From contig USDT01000009.1 in assembly GCA_900553465.1 (NCBI GenBank), forward strand, positions 1 through 64,000: a stretch of 64,000 nucleotides of DNA, written 5' to 3'. Shown here in pieces: positions 44,457-53,821 of the stretch; positions within the stretch are counted from its first letter, which is position 1, and each line of letters opens with the position of its first letter. Source of the stretch: an uncultured Prevotella sp. (GTDB lineage Bacteria > Bacteroidota > Bacteroidia > Bacteroidales > Bacteroidaceae). The notes under the pieces are model-generated. The model did not search any database. It was not told where the DNA came from and worked only from the letters and a program-made list of their open reading frames with translations. A program made the translations under genes and the position numbers.

Positions 44457-45830
44457 ATGGAGATAGTTTATTTGATAATAGGAATTGTTGTCGGCTGTGC
44501 GATTGTGTTTTTTTTCATGCAGTCGAAGGTCAGAAGTGTGAAAACCGGACTTGCTCTGGCCGAGCAGAGGGCCGTACAACTGGAGCAGACCGCCGCGCAG
44601 CTCAAGGCGGATACGGAAAATGCCCGGGCCGAGATGTCCAGAATGAACGGCGAACTGATGCAGGCCAGGGTGGAGGCAGAACGTGTTGCCACCGAACTGA
44701 GGGCTGAGAAGGAGCATAGTTCGAAGGAGATGCAGATGCGGCAGGAGCAGTTCGAACAGCAGTTGAAGACTGTGCAGGAACAGTTTGCCAACCTTGCGAC
44801 GAAGGTGCTCAATCAGACCACCGACCGTCTGAAGGCCGACAACTCGGAGAGTATGGAGAACATCACCAAGCCGCTGCGCGATAATCTCAAGCAGTTGCAG
44901 GAGGCAATACGTGTTACCAACAGCGAGACGGCAAAGAGCACGGCGTCGCTTTCCGAGCAGCTCAAGGCCATGAGCGACCAGACTACCAAGATAGACCGCA
45001 CGGCGACAATGCTCACCAACGTCATAAGGGGCGGCAACAAGGCGCAGGGTAATTGGGGCGAGCGCATGCTGACCGAGATTCTCGACGCGCAGGGTTACAG
45101 GTGTGGAATAGACTACGACGTGCAGCAGACCATAACAGACGACAAGGGTAACGTCATTGTGAACGACGAGAGCGGCAAGCGAATGATTCCCGATGTCATC
45201 CTGCATTATCCTGACAACGAGGACGTGGTGATAGATTCGAAGATGTCCATCGATGCCTACTATCAGTATGTGAACACCGACGACGAGACGTTGAAGCGCA
45301 AGTATGCCGACGATCTGGTGAAGAGTGTGCGCACGCAGGCCGTTAATCTCGCGAAGAAAGACTACAGCCGTTACATAACAAAGCCGCGTCGGGCCATCGA
45401 CTTTGTCATAATGTTCGTGCCGAACGAGGGTGCGTTGCAGCTGGCATTGGCTCATGACCCGAAGATATGGCGCGAGGCTTTCGACCGGCATGTGTTCATC
45501 ACCGGACAGCAGAACCTCATGGCCATACTCCGTATGATTCAGATTGCGTGGCGTCAGTATGCTCAGACCGAAAGCCAGAAGAAGGTTTTCGAGATGGCGG
45601 ACGAGATGATAAAGCGCGTGGGAGAGTTCATCAAGAGGTTCGACAAGCTGAAGAAGGACATCGACACTCTGCACAAGGACTACGACGACGCCTACAACAA
45701 GGCTTACACCGGACGCCAGAGCATTGTGCAGAAGGCCAACGAGCTGAAGTCGCTCGGCGTGAAGGAGAGCGCCAATTATCCCATACCCGAATCACAGACA
45801 CTATTAGACGACGATTATGAAGAAAAGTAA
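44457..45830 (+). CDS. rmuC: DNA recombination protein RmuC
   Basis: ATG 44457 is chosen over TTG 44451. The 457-residue product begins with a transmembrane helix ('EIVYLIIGIVVGCAIVFFF'), followed by a long coiled coil (residues about 25-180, 'LEQTAAQLKADTENARAEMS') and the RmuC nuclease-like domain: 'GNWGERMLTEILDAQGYRCG', 'PDVILHYPDNEDVVIDSKMS' and 'FVIMFVPNEGALQLAL'. 'DVIL...VIDSK' is the restriction-endonuclease-like core. RmuC limits inversions between short inverted repeats in E. coli. The last 14 nt overlap the phosphatase gene. Confidence 0.94.
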   Translation: MEIVYLIIGIVVGCAIVFFFMQSKVRSVKTGLALAEQRAVQLEQTAAQLKADTENARAEMSRMNGELMQARVEAERVATELRAEKEHSSKEMQMRQEQFEQQLKTVQEQFANLATKVLNQTTDRLKADNSESMENITKPLRDNLKQLQEAIRVTNSETAKSTASLSEQLKAMSDQTTKIDRTATMLTNVIRGGNKAQGNWGERMLTEILDAQGYRCGIDYDVQQTITDDKGNVIVNDESGKRMIPDVILHYPDNEDVVIDSKMSIDAYYQYVNTDDETLKRKYADDLVKSVRTQAVNLAKKDYSRYITKPRRAIDFVIMFVPNEGALQLALAHDPKIWREAFDRHVFITGQQNLMAILRMIQIAWRQYAQTESQKKVFEMADEMIKRVGEFIKRFDKLKKDIDTLHKDYDDAYNKAYTGRQSIVQKANELKSLGVKESANYPIPESQTLLDDDYEEK

Positions 45831-46290
45831 GAAAAGACTGTTGTTTGTTTGTCTTGGCAATATATGCCGCAGTCCGGCGGCCGAGGGCGTGATGAAGGCG
45901 CTCGTGGAGAAGGCCGGACGCGAGGACGAGTTTTTCATCGACTCTGCCGGAATAGGCGGATGGCACATCGGACAGTTGCCCGACAGCCGTATGCGCCGGC
46001 GCGGAGCAGTGCGTGGTTATAAGTTAGACAGTCGCGCACGTCAGCTTTCCACGGCCGATTTCAGCCGCTTCGACCTCATCCTTGTGATGGATAACGCCAA
46101 CGTGCGTGCCGTCACTGCCATGGCTTCCACGCCAGAGGAGAAGGACAAAGTGAGGATGCTTGGCTCGTATATGACAGCCCATGCAGGCGTCAGCGAGATT
46201 CCCGATCCTTACTACGGCGACGATTCGGACTTCGATTATGCCCTCGATCTGATAGAGGATGCTTGCGCCGGACTTCTGGCTGAGTTCTGA
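45817..46290 (+). CDS. Low-molecular-weight protein-tyrosine phosphatase
   Basis: A 157-residue phosphatase. The P-loop 'VCLGNICRSPAAEG' gives nucleophile Cys12 and Arg18 (CX5R), and the general acid lies in 'EIPDPYYGDDSDFDYALDLI' (DPYYG). The start overlaps rmuC by 14 nt, so the pair is likely co-translated. Members dephosphorylate tyrosine on proteins, often in capsule regulation, or arsenate; no tyrosine kinase or capsule gene is nearby, so the substrate is open. A strong terminator follows at 46333-46381. Confidence 0.95.
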   Translation: MKKSKKRLLFVCLGNICRSPAAEGVMKALVEKAGREDEFFIDSAGIGGWHIGQLPDSRMRRRGAVRGYKLDSRARQLSTADFSRFDLILVMDNANVRAVTAMASTPEEKDKVRMLGSYMTAHAGVSEIPDPYYGDDSDFDYALDLIEDACAGLLAEF

Positions 46291-46332
46291 AGTGTCATGT
46301 CATATGCCGCTTGTAAGGTGGCTTTTATATAT

Positions 46333-46381
46333 TGTGCAACAGAATGATGTGTGTCTGATACCCATTCTGTTGCACATTTTT
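46333..46381 (+). terminator. Terminator after the phosphatase gene
   Basis: TGTGCAACAGAATG (46333-46346) pairs perfectly with CATTCTGTTGCACA (46363-46376), followed by TTTTT. Confidence 0.9.
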
Positions 46382-46440
46382 AACCCGAATCGGTCATTAT
46401 AATTCAGTCGGTATTTTTGCTTTGTATAGAGCGTATTTTC

Positions 46441-46487
46441 GTTGGATTTTTTGCAGGCATAGCGGGCTATGTCAAGAAAAATCCAAC
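46441..46487. repeat. 47-bp imperfect inverted repeat
   Basis: Arms GTTGGATTTTT (46441-46451) and AAAAATCCAAC (46477-46487) are perfect, and inner arms CATAGC/GCTATG close at the tip. It lies between the phosphatase terminator and the next promoter, so it belongs to neither gene's terminator. The rest of 46382-46630 shows nothing I can name. Confidence 0.7.
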
Positions 46488-46630
46488 AAAAAGTGGCCAA
46501 TAGAAAACAAAAAGACGGCTGAAAGCATGAATGCATAAAATATATAAAACATATGCGGTCTGATGACCGGTTTGGGTTTAATTTATGTTATATTTCTCCT
46601 GCCTTGTATATACGTGTGTTCTTTATTTCT

Positions 46631-46638
46631 TATATTTG
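46631..46638 (+). promoter_or_regulatory. -7 element of the thioredoxin-fold gene
   Basis: TATATTTG ends 29 nt before ATG 46668. It lies inside the longer open frame, which argues for 46668 as true start. TTG at 46604-46606 is 24 bp upstream, slightly far. Confidence 0.55.
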
Positions 46639-46667
46639 AGAAAACTAACCGTATATATATTGCTTTT

Positions 46668-47906
46668 ATGACAAGACTGATGCTTTTTTTCATGGCCCTG
46701 CTCATATCGTGTGTGGCCGAATGTCGGGATTTCAATATAAAAGGAAGTGTCGGAAGCGTGGCCGACAGCATGAAGGTAGTAATTTGCTATGACATAGACG
46801 TTTCCGAGTATTACGGATTCAATAATATGGTTTTAAGTAAACAGCCGTTGGCAGAGGCGCTTGTCAAGGACGGAACGTTTGAGATTTCCGGACATGTTGA
46901 CGGTCCTGCGCTTGCTTACATCATATTCTGTGATGCGCGTGCTGCTTCGTTTTTCAACGACAGAGATGCAAGATATGTCACTGTCATGCTCGACAATGCA
47001 GACATGAGTGTTGCTGTTGACGATGTGACACGTCTTCCGCGTGTGATGAATTATGACGAGCCGGAGGTGTCGCCTATGATGAGCGAGACCGCCGCAGTTG
47101 TCAGTGGCGGAACAGAACAGAATCGTTACAACGAATGGCGCGACGCTGTGATGGCGGCAGAAGACAGACTGTGGCATACGGAAAGCCTGATCGGAGCAAC
47201 CAATCATGTGATGAGCAACGATGCTGTGGAGCGTCCGCAGAGTGAGCTCGACAGTCTTAAGGTGATTGCTTCGGAGCAGAGAAAGACGGTGGAACGCATC
47301 AATGATGATTTCATAAACGCACATCCTGATTATGCCATATCTCTCATATTGCAGTTGAAAAAGCTGAAGCGGCCTTATTGTTATACTAAGGATATGCTGG
47401 AATCCACGGCAGACAAGTTCGCGGGCAACGCCGATACGTTGCGCTATAAAAGATTTCTTGCCGATATGCCACGCTATATGAAGTTTGTGAAAGGTCGCCG
47501 CTTTGCCGATCTTCGCATGGTTTCGACGGGTGGAGAAGAGGTTAATCTGGAGAGTGTGCTCAGCCGCGACAAGGTTAATATTGTGGATTTCTGGGCGTCA
47601 TGGTGCGGACCGTGCAGGGCAGGAATGCCGATGTTGCGCGATATAAAAGACAAATATGAAGGCCGGGTAAACGTGATTGGGGTGTCACTGGATGACGATG
47701 GCGACAAATGGTTGAAGGCGTTGGACGACATGATGACGTGGAAACAGTTTCGTGTAAGAACGGAAAACGCCGGACCGGTGGATTCGGAGTACGGTGTAGC
47801 TGACATACCGTCTTATTTCATAATATCTCCTACGGGTGAGGTGATTTATAAGAGTTCAAATATAATTGAGGTGGGCAGGAAGCTCGAAAGTCTTATGAAC
47901 GACTGA
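46668..47906 (+). CDS. TlpA/ResA-type thioredoxin-fold protein with DUF4369-like N-terminus
   Basis: A 412-residue exported protein; the start at 46668 gives a signal sequence (MTRLMLFFMALLISCVAEC) and lies downstream of a -7 element. Residues about 20-130 match the DUF4369-type domain ('FNIKGSVGSVADSMKVVICY', 'VKDGTFEISGHVDG'), a helical middle follows, and the C-terminal 150 residues form the thioredoxin fold with active site 'FWASWCGPCRAGMPMLRDI' and cis-Pro loop 'VADIPSYFIISPTGEV'. It likely reduces periplasmic disulfides or handles thiol stress; the exact partner is unknown. Single gene with own promoter and terminator. Confidence 0.92.
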   Translation: MTRLMLFFMALLISCVAECRDFNIKGSVGSVADSMKVVICYDIDVSEYYGFNNMVLSKQPLAEALVKDGTFEISGHVDGPALAYIIFCDARAASFFNDRDARYVTVMLDNADMSVAVDDVTRLPRVMNYDEPEVSPMMSETAAVVSGGTEQNRYNEWRDAVMAAEDRLWHTESLIGATNHVMSNDAVERPQSELDSLKVIASEQRKTVERINDDFINAHPDYAISLILQLKKLKRPYCYTKDMLESTADKFAGNADTLRYKRFLADMPRYMKFVKGRRFADLRMVSTGGEEVNLESVLSRDKVNIVDFWASWCGPCRAGMPMLRDIKDKYEGRVNVIGVSLDDDGDKWLKALDDMMTWKQFRVRTENAGPVDSEYGVADIPSYFIISPTGEVIYKSSNIIEVGRKLESLMND

Positions 47907-47907
47907 A

Positions 47908-47976
47908 AACAAGGTTGCCGGAACAGTCTTTTGTGTGTTTTTCGATTATATGTCAAAGACTGTTCCGGCTTGTTTT
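47908..47976 (+). terminator. Terminator after the thioredoxin-fold gene
   Basis: GCCGGAACAGTCTTT (from 47917) pairs with AAAGACTGTTCCGGC (47955-47969), with AACAAG/CTTGTT extending the base, then TTTT. Confidence 0.88.
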
Positions 47977-48103
47977 ATGTATTTTTATGAGCTTTTATTT
48001 TTATTTTTGCATAAAAATACAACATTTTTATCGATATGGGTTGTTAATAGTTTCAATTTGCTAAGTATATTAATGAAAATGCTACATTTATGAATTTTTT
48101 TTG

Positions 48104-48111
48104 TATTTTTG
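48104..48111 (+). promoter_or_regulatory. -7 element of the aconitase operon
   Basis: TATTTTTG, 24 nt upstream of ATG 48135. It overlaps the longer open frame, supporting the later start. Confidence 0.6.
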
Positions 48112-48134
48112 CATCCGATCAAAAGCAAGATAAG

Positions 48135-50396
48135 ATGATACTGGATTACGAAATGCTGAAGAGCTTCTATTCTTCATATAATAATAAGGTAGAAAAGGTA
48201 AAAGGATTGTTAGGCAGGCCGCTTACTTATGCGGAGAAAGTGCTTTACGCTCATTTGTATGATGAGAATGGGTTGAAAGCTTATAAGCGCGGAACAGACT
48301 ACGTGGATTTCCGTCCCGATCGTGTGGCTATGCAGGATGCGACGGCGCAGATGGCGCTGCTGCAGTTCATGAATGCCGGAAAAGACCGCGTGGCTGTGCC
48401 TGCTTCGGTGCATTGTGACCATCTGATAAAAGCCGACGTCGGTGCAGACAAGGACCTGCCGGCGGCTATGACGACAAACAAGGAGGTTTATGACTTCCTG
48501 CGTTCTGTATCGGCCAAGTATCACATAGGCTTCTGGGGACCGGGCGCAGGTATCATACATCAGGTGGTGCTCGAGAATTATGCTTTCCCCGGAGGAATGA
48601 TGGTAGGCACCGACTCGCACACGCCCAATGCCGGAGGACTCGGTATGGTGGCTGTCGGTGTGGGCGGCGCGGATGCTGTGGACGTGCTTACGGGCCAGCC
48701 GTGGGAACTGAAGATGCCGACGCTCATCGGCGTACGGCTGAGTGGTAAACTGTCGGGCTGGGCATCGCCGAAGGATGTCATACTGCAGATTCTCGGCATG
48801 CTGACCGTCAAGGGCGGTACGAACGCCATACTGGAATATTTCGGTGACGGTCTCGAGTCGATGTCGGCAACGGGCAAAGCCACTATCTGTAACATGGGAG
48901 CCGAGCTCGGTGCGACTTGCTCCATATTCCCGTTCGACGACAACGGAGCCGAATATCTGTGCCGTACAGGTCGTGAGGAGATAGCCGCAATGGCTCGTAC
49001 ATGTAGTGGTAACCTGCGTGCCGATGACGAAGTGTATGCAAATCCGGAAGCATACTACGATAAAGTGATTGACATTGACCTCAGTAAGGTGGAACCGCAT
49101 CTCAATGGTCCGTTCACACCGGATGCCGCCACGCCCCTCTCTCAGATGAAGTCTAAGGTGGAGGAATGTGGATTTCCGCCGGCTGTAGAGATGGGACTGA
49201 TAGGCTCATGCACCAATTCCTCATATCAGGACCTGTGCCGTGCGGCTTCGGTTGCGCGTCAGGCTTACGAGAAGAATATCCCTGTGAAAGGACAGATAAT
49301 AATAAATCCGGGTTCGGAACAGATACGCCGCACTGCCGAAAGAGACGGAATACTGGAAGATTTCAGACGCATCGGAGCGGTGATAATGACCAATGCGTGC
49401 GGTCCTTGCATCGGACAGTGGAAACGACATACGGACGACAACGAACGTAAAAACTCGATTGTGACCTCGTTCAACCGCAACTTCAGACGCCGCGCCGACG
49501 GAAATCCGAACACATACGCATTCATCGGCAGTCCGGAACTGACCATGGCGCTTGCTGTAGCGGGCCGTCTTGACTTCAATCCTGCCACGGACGCGCTGAC
49601 TGACGTTTCTGGACAGAGCGTGATGCTCGACCCGCCGCAGGGCAATGTGTTCCCGCCTCAAGGATTTGACGCTACGGACGACGGATTCATTGCGCCTCCG
49701 GCAGACGGCAGCGACGTGCAGGTCGTAATCTCGTCCGACTCAGACCGTCTGCAGAAACTGGCTCCGTTCGGAGCGTGGGACGGCAAGGATCTGTGTGATA
49801 TGCCCTTATTAATAAAGGTGAAAGGCAAATGTACCACCGACCATATATCAATGGCAGGTCCGTGGCTGAAGTATCGCGGACATCTACAGAATATATCCGA
49901 CAATCTGCTTATGGGTGCTGTGAATGCCTTCAACGACGAGAGCAACTGCGTGAAGTGTCTTACAGACGGCAAAGAAATGGCTGTTTCTGCTGCCGCCAAA
50001 GCCTATAAGGCGGCCGGACTGTCGTCAATCGTCGTGGCAGAAGACAACTACGGAGAGGGCAGTTCGCGCGAACATGCTGCCATGGAGCCGCGCTATCTCA
50101 ACGTACGTGTGGTATTGGCTAAGAGCTTCGCACGCATTCATGAGACCAATCTGAAGAAACAAGGCATGCTCGCCCTGACCTTCAAGGATAAGGCTGACTA
50201 TGACAAGGTACGCGAGGATGACCGCATTTCGGTGACGGGACTCGACACGTTCGCACCCGGAAAGCCGCTTGTGGTGGTGCTTCGTCATGCTGATGGTACA
50301 ACGGAAAGCTTCGAAGTGTGTCATTCTTACAACTCTACTCAGATTGAATGGTTCCGTGCCGGTAGCGCACTCAACTATGTAGGGCTTCATAAATAA
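48135..50396 (+). CDS. acnA: Aconitate hydratase (mitochondrial-type)
   Basis: Start at 48135 because the upstream in-frame ATG (48090) lies ahead of the likely promoter. The 753-residue enzyme has the [4Fe-4S] cysteines in '[15 protein letters not shown]' and '[15 protein letters not shown]', substrate-binding '[20 protein letters not shown]', and the swivel-domain '[18 protein letters not shown]'. It interconverts citrate and isocitrate. It is first in an operon with isocitrate dehydrogenase (90 nt gap) and citrate synthase, which together make 2-oxoglutarate for glutamate synthesis. The symbol follows common practice; the sequence is nearer mitochondrial aconitase than E. coli AcnA. Confidence 0.95.
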   Translation: MILDYEMLKSFYSSYNNKVEKVKGLLGRPLTYAEKVLYAHLYDENGLKAYKRGTDYVDFRPDRVAMQDATAQMALLQFMNAGKDRVAVPASVHCDHLIKADVGADKDLPAAMTTNKEVYDFLRSVSAKYHIGFWGPGAGIIHQVVLENYAFPGGMMVGTDSHTPNAGGLGMVAVGVGGADAVDVLTGQPWELKMPTLIGVRLSGKLSGWASPKDVILQILGMLTVKGGTNAILEYFGDGLESMSATGKATICNMGAELGATCSIFPFDDNGAEYLCRTGREEIAAMARTCSGNLRADDEVYANPEAYYDKVIDIDLSKVEPHLNGPFTPDAATPLSQMKSKVEECGFPPAVEMGLIGSCTNSSYQDLCRAASVARQAYEKNIPVKGQIIINPGSEQIRRTAERDGILEDFRRIGAVIMTNACGPCIGQWKRHTDDNERKNSIVTSFNRNFRRRADGNPNTYAFIGSPELTMALAVAGRLDFNPATDALTDVSGQSVMLDPPQGNVFPPQGFDATDDGFIAPPADGSDVQVVISSDSDRLQKLAPFGAWDGKDLCDMPLLIKVKGKCTTDHISMAGPWLKYRGHLQNISDNLLMGAVNAFNDESNCVKCLTDGKEMAVSAAAKAYKAAGLSSIVVAEDNYGEGSSREHAAMEPRYLNVRVVLAKSFARIHETNLKKQGMLALTFKDKADYDKVREDDRISVTGLDTFAPGKPLVVVLRHADGTTESFEVCHSYNSTQIEWFRAGSALNYVGLHK

Positions 50397-50485
50397 GCCG
50401 CTGTAGTAAAGCATAGTGCTGCTTGCGGAAAAGCGCTTATCTGATTATCATTAACTGAAGGAAACTCCAAAACAACGAAATAATA

Positions 50486-51664
50486 ATGAAAATAGAAATG
50501 AAAAACGGCCGTCTGGCCGTGCCAGATATGCCGACCATTCCCTTTATCGAGGGCGATGGTGTGGGCAGCGAGGTGTCGCCCGTGTGTCGGGAGGTCGTGG
50601 ATGCGGCCGTGAGAAAGGCTTACGACGGAAAGCGGAAGATAGAGTGGATGGAGGTGCTTGCCGGTGGTAAGGCCAACGAACAGACCGGTGAGTGGTTGCC
50701 GAAAGCCACGCTCGACGCTTTTGCCGAATATCTTGTAGGAATAAAAGGTCCGCTGATGACGCCCGTGGGAGGTGGTATGCGTTCGCTGAATGTGGCTTTG
50801 CGACAGACGCTCGACCTTTATGTATGCCAGCGTCCGGTGCGTTATTTCCGCGGCATTGAGTCGCCGGTGAAGCATCCTGAGGACGTGGATATGTGCATAT
50901 TCCGCGAGAACACCGAAGACATATACGCCGGAATAGAGTGGGAGGCCGGTTCGCCCGAGGCGGAGAAGTTCTATAAATTCATTTCGGAAGAAATGGGAGT
51001 GGGCAAGGTAAGGTTCCCCGCCACTTCAGCCTACGGTGTGAAGCCCGTGTCGCGTGAAGGCAGCGAACGGCTCATACGCAGCGCCATTGAATATGCGCTG
51101 ACACACAACCGCAAGACGGTGACGCTCGTACACAAGGGCAACATAATGAAATTCACCGAAGGCGGATTCAAGAAGTGGGGCTACGAACTGGCCGAACGCG
51201 AATACGGAGAAGAACTTCGCAGCGGACGGCTTGTCATAAATGACTGTATCTGTGACGCATTCCTGCAGAACGCTCTGCTGCGTCCGCGCGACTACAGCGT
51301 CATTGCCACGATGAATCTCAACGGCGATTATGTGTCTGACATGCTTGCCGCACAGGTGGGAGGCATAGGTATTGCGCCCGGTGCAAACATCAACTATAAG
51401 AGCGGACACGCCATCTTTGAAGCTACACACGGCATTGCGCCCGACATTGCGGGCAAAGATCTGGTGAATCCGTGTTCCATCATCCTCTCGGCAGTAATGA
51501 TGCTCGAGTATATTGGATGGAACGAAGCGGCCGGTCTGATAACCTCGGCCATGGAACGCCTGTTTGCTGAAGGATATGCAACAACCGACCTTGCACGGTT
51601 CATGCCCGACGGAAAACCGCTCGGAACAAAGGCATTCGGCAGCATGCTTGCCTCCGGTCTGTGA
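50486..51664 (+). CDS. icd: Isocitrate dehydrogenase, probably NAD-dependent
   Basis: A 392-residue enzyme of the isocitrate/isopropylmalate dehydrogenase family. Substrate-binding '[20 protein letters not shown]' has the Ser and Arg residues of true isocitrate dehydrogenases; '[16 protein letters not shown]' and '[20 protein letters not shown]' hold the metal ligands. In the coenzyme loop '[17 protein letters not shown]' residues 320-321 are Asp-Ile, where the NADP enzyme of E. coli has Lys-Tyr (344-345), and the Tyr391 position is Thr. That points to NAD. It converts isocitrate to 2-oxoglutarate and CO2. Middle gene of the operon. Confidence 0.93.
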   Translation: MKIEMKNGRLAVPDMPTIPFIEGDGVGSEVSPVCREVVDAAVRKAYDGKRKIEWMEVLAGGKANEQTGEWLPKATLDAFAEYLVGIKGPLMTPVGGGMRSLNVALRQTLDLYVCQRPVRYFRGIESPVKHPEDVDMCIFRENTEDIYAGIEWEAGSPEAEKFYKFISEEMGVGKVRFPATSAYGVKPVSREGSERLIRSAIEYALTHNRKTVTLVHKGNIMKFTEGGFKKWGYELAEREYGEELRSGRLVINDCICDAFLQNALLRPRDYSVIATMNLNGDYVSDMLAAQVGGIGIAPGANINYKSGHAIFEATHGIAPDIAGKDLVNPCSIILSAVMMLEYIGWNEAAGLITSAMERLFAEGYATTDLARFMPDGKPLGTKAFGSMLASGL

Positions 51665-51733
51665 CCACACAATGATTTTACCGGACGGCCTACGGTGCCG
51701 GACGGCAGTTTAAAACAAACAAAACTTAAAGTT

Positions 51734-53080
51734 ATGAAAAAGGAATATCTGATATACAAGCTGTCTGACGAGGTGAAGAACTCGTGCAAGATAGCCAACG
51801 AACTGTTCCCGAAATACGGAGTAAAACGCGGTCTGAGAAACGAGGACGGAAGCGGCGTGCTCGTGGGTCTGACAAAAATAGGAAACGTAGTGGGTTACGA
51901 CCGCGACGAGAAAGGTCATCTTGTGCCGACTGCAGGCAAACTGTATTACCGCGGTTACGAGCTCGACGACCTCGTATCTCCCATACTTGCCGAGAAGCGC
52001 CTCGGCTTCGAAGAGATAGCTTTCCTGCTTCTCTCGGGCAATCTTCCCGACCGTGAGGAACTCTCAGCGTTCAGAGAGCTTATCAATGACAATATGGCTC
52101 TGGACCATAAATCGATAGTCCACATCATCGACCTTGAGGGTTCAAACATCATGAATATCCTTGCACGTACGGTGCTTGAGATGTATACGTTCGACCCGAA
52201 TCCCGACGATCTGTCGCGCGACAACCTCATGCGCCAGGCGGTGGAGCTCACAGCCAAGTTCCCAACGATAGTGGCCTACGCCTACAACAGCTACCGCCAC
52301 ACAGTGCGTGGACGTTCGCTGCACATACATCATCCGCGTGAGAATCTCTCAATAGCCGAAAACTTCCTTTACATGCTGAAGCAGAACGACTATACCGAGC
52401 TCGATGCTCGCATGCTCGACATGCTTCTCATCATTCAGGCGGAGCACGGTGGAGGTAACAACTCGACGTTCACGGTGAGAGTGACATCCTCGAGCCGCAC
52501 CGATACTTATTCGAGTATTGCAGCCGGAATAGGCTCTCTGAAGGGACCGTTGCACGGTGGCGCCAACATCAGGGCCATCAATATGTTCCATCATCTGAAG
52601 GATAACATCAGCGACTGGACCGACATCGACGAGATAGACACTTATCTTAACCGCATTCTGGACGGCGACGCCTACGACGGAAGCGGCCTTATCTACGGCA
52701 TCGGTCACGCCGTTTATACGGTGAGCGATCCGCGTGCCGTAGAGTTGAAGAAGCTTGCCGGCGAACTGGCTAAGGAGAAAGGCCGCGAGGCAGAGTACGA
52801 TTTCCTGCGTCTGCTCGAGCAGGAGAGCATCAAGTGTGTGTCTGCACGACGCAACACCAAGAAACCTCTCTGCGCCAATGTGGATTTCTATTCTGGTTTC
52901 ATATACGAGATGATAGGTCTTCCGCAGGAGATTTACACTCCGATATTCGCCATGTCGCGTATCGTGGGATGGATGGCCCACCGCATAGAGGAACTCAACT
53001 TCGAGGGACGCCGCATCATCCGTCCGGCCTACAAGAACATACTGGAGGAAAGAGAGTACGTGCCTCTGGCCGAGCGCTGA
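51734..53080 (+). CDS. gltA: Citrate synthase
   Basis: ATG 51734 ('MKKEYLIYKLSDEVKNSCKI') is preferred to the upstream GTG 51695. The 448-residue enzyme has the active-site His regions 'IIQAEHGGGNNSTFTVRV' and 'YGIGHAVYTVSDPRAV', plus 'LKGPLHGGANIRAI' and the Asp-containing 'CANVDFYSGFIYEMIGLP'. It condenses acetyl-CoA with oxaloacetate. The N-terminal about 70 residues form the extra helical region seen in Bacteroidales enzymes. Third gene of the operon (69 nt gap after icd). A terminator lies 240 nt downstream. Confidence 0.95.
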   Translation: MKKEYLIYKLSDEVKNSCKIANELFPKYGVKRGLRNEDGSGVLVGLTKIGNVVGYDRDEKGHLVPTAGKLYYRGYELDDLVSPILAEKRLGFEEIAFLLLSGNLPDREELSAFRELINDNMALDHKSIVHIIDLEGSNIMNILARTVLEMYTFDPNPDDLSRDNLMRQAVELTAKFPTIVAYAYNSYRHTVRGRSLHIHHPRENLSIAENFLYMLKQNDYTELDARMLDMLLIIQAEHGGGNNSTFTVRVTSSSRTDTYSSIAAGIGSLKGPLHGGANIRAINMFHHLKDNISDWTDIDEIDTYLNRILDGDAYDGSGLIYGIGHAVYTVSDPRAVELKKLAGELAKEKGREAEYDFLRLLEQESIKCVSARRNTKKPLCANVDFYSGFIYEMIGLPQEIYTPIFAMSRIVGWMAHRIEELNFEGRRIIRPAYKNILEEREYVPLAER

Positions 53081-53316
53081 TGGCGTGTGCTACTGACTGC
53101 CGTGCGGCTGACTAGACAGAGACATATTGCTGACGGCATGCAGTTGGGCGCATACGGATGAGGCTGACGGGTATGCATGACTGGATAAATATGCATTACT
53201 GAAAGTAAAAGAGATTTACAATAGAAAATCTGAAAATAGAAACTGTAAAGCGTAAGACAGTCACTGAAAGGACGCCTTCGGTGTTATCAGAATGTAGCTT
53301 CTGGTTTATAAAAAGC

Positions 53317-53465
53317 TGAAAACGGCTCTTCAACATTGTTGGAGGGCCGTTTTTGTTGTGCAGAATGGTGCATTTCGTTGTGTGAAACGGGCCATTCCGG
53401 TGCATGAAACGGGCTTTATGATGTGGTGATAAGGGCTTTCCCGTCATGTCGAATGGACGTTTCTG
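53317..53465. repeat. 22-bp-period dyad array IV (7 units)
   Basis: Cores start at 53317, 53339, 53361, 53383, 53405, 53427 and 53449. TGAAACGGGCCATTCCG and TGAAACGGGCTTTATGA are typical; the last unit is weak. The first two units coincide with the gltA terminator. No palindrome block is seen nearby. The rest of 53081-53316 and 53466-53600 shows nothing I can name. Confidence 0.82.
53320..53354 (+). terminator. Terminator of the acnA-icd-gltA operon
   Basis: AACGGCTCTTCAAC (53321-53334) pairs with GTTGGAGGGCCGTT (53338-53351) through 12 Watson-Crick and two G-U pairs, 3-nt loop, then a T-run. Confidence 0.8.
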
Positions 53466-53620
53466 CAGAGCTGCGAAGGTTTTGTAGGCAGCGGAATGAT
53501 GGATAGCAAAGTGTTGGACTGTATTTCCTTTTTTCTCGCTTTTTATGGAACTGAATGACATAAATGTAAATATTTTGCCGTATTTATTGTCAAAAAGTGA
53601 TATTGTATGCTTTATTTTTG

Positions 53621-53628
53621 TATTTTTG
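53621..53628 (+). promoter_or_regulatory. -7 element of the anchor-J gene at 53822
   Basis: TATTTTTG, giving a leader of nearly 190 nt. A perfect 16-bp palindrome (GTGTGA-AGCG-TCACAC) lies at 53638-53653, where a repressor or RNA-level regulator could act. Confidence 0.5.
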
Positions 53629-53821
53629 CAAACGAAAGTGTGAAGCGTCACACATAGCCTATGATTACTTTGTGACAGTCGGTAAATGATACAACGGACG
53701 TTGTATGCATGCATGATGATATAGGGCTGACTGTCCGGACTGGACTTACTGTTGTCCGGTAAGCCGTCGAGATGAAACGGGAGATGAATGTACATTAACA
53801 TTATACAAAATCAAATCTGTT

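Noticed and set aside
44415..45674. Long frame antisense to rmuC, and similarly 57762-59009 antisense to purB and 5402-6406 antisense to the propeller gene
   Set aside because: Sense strands encode recognised proteins with intact motifs; the antisense frames show no family features, signal or promoter.
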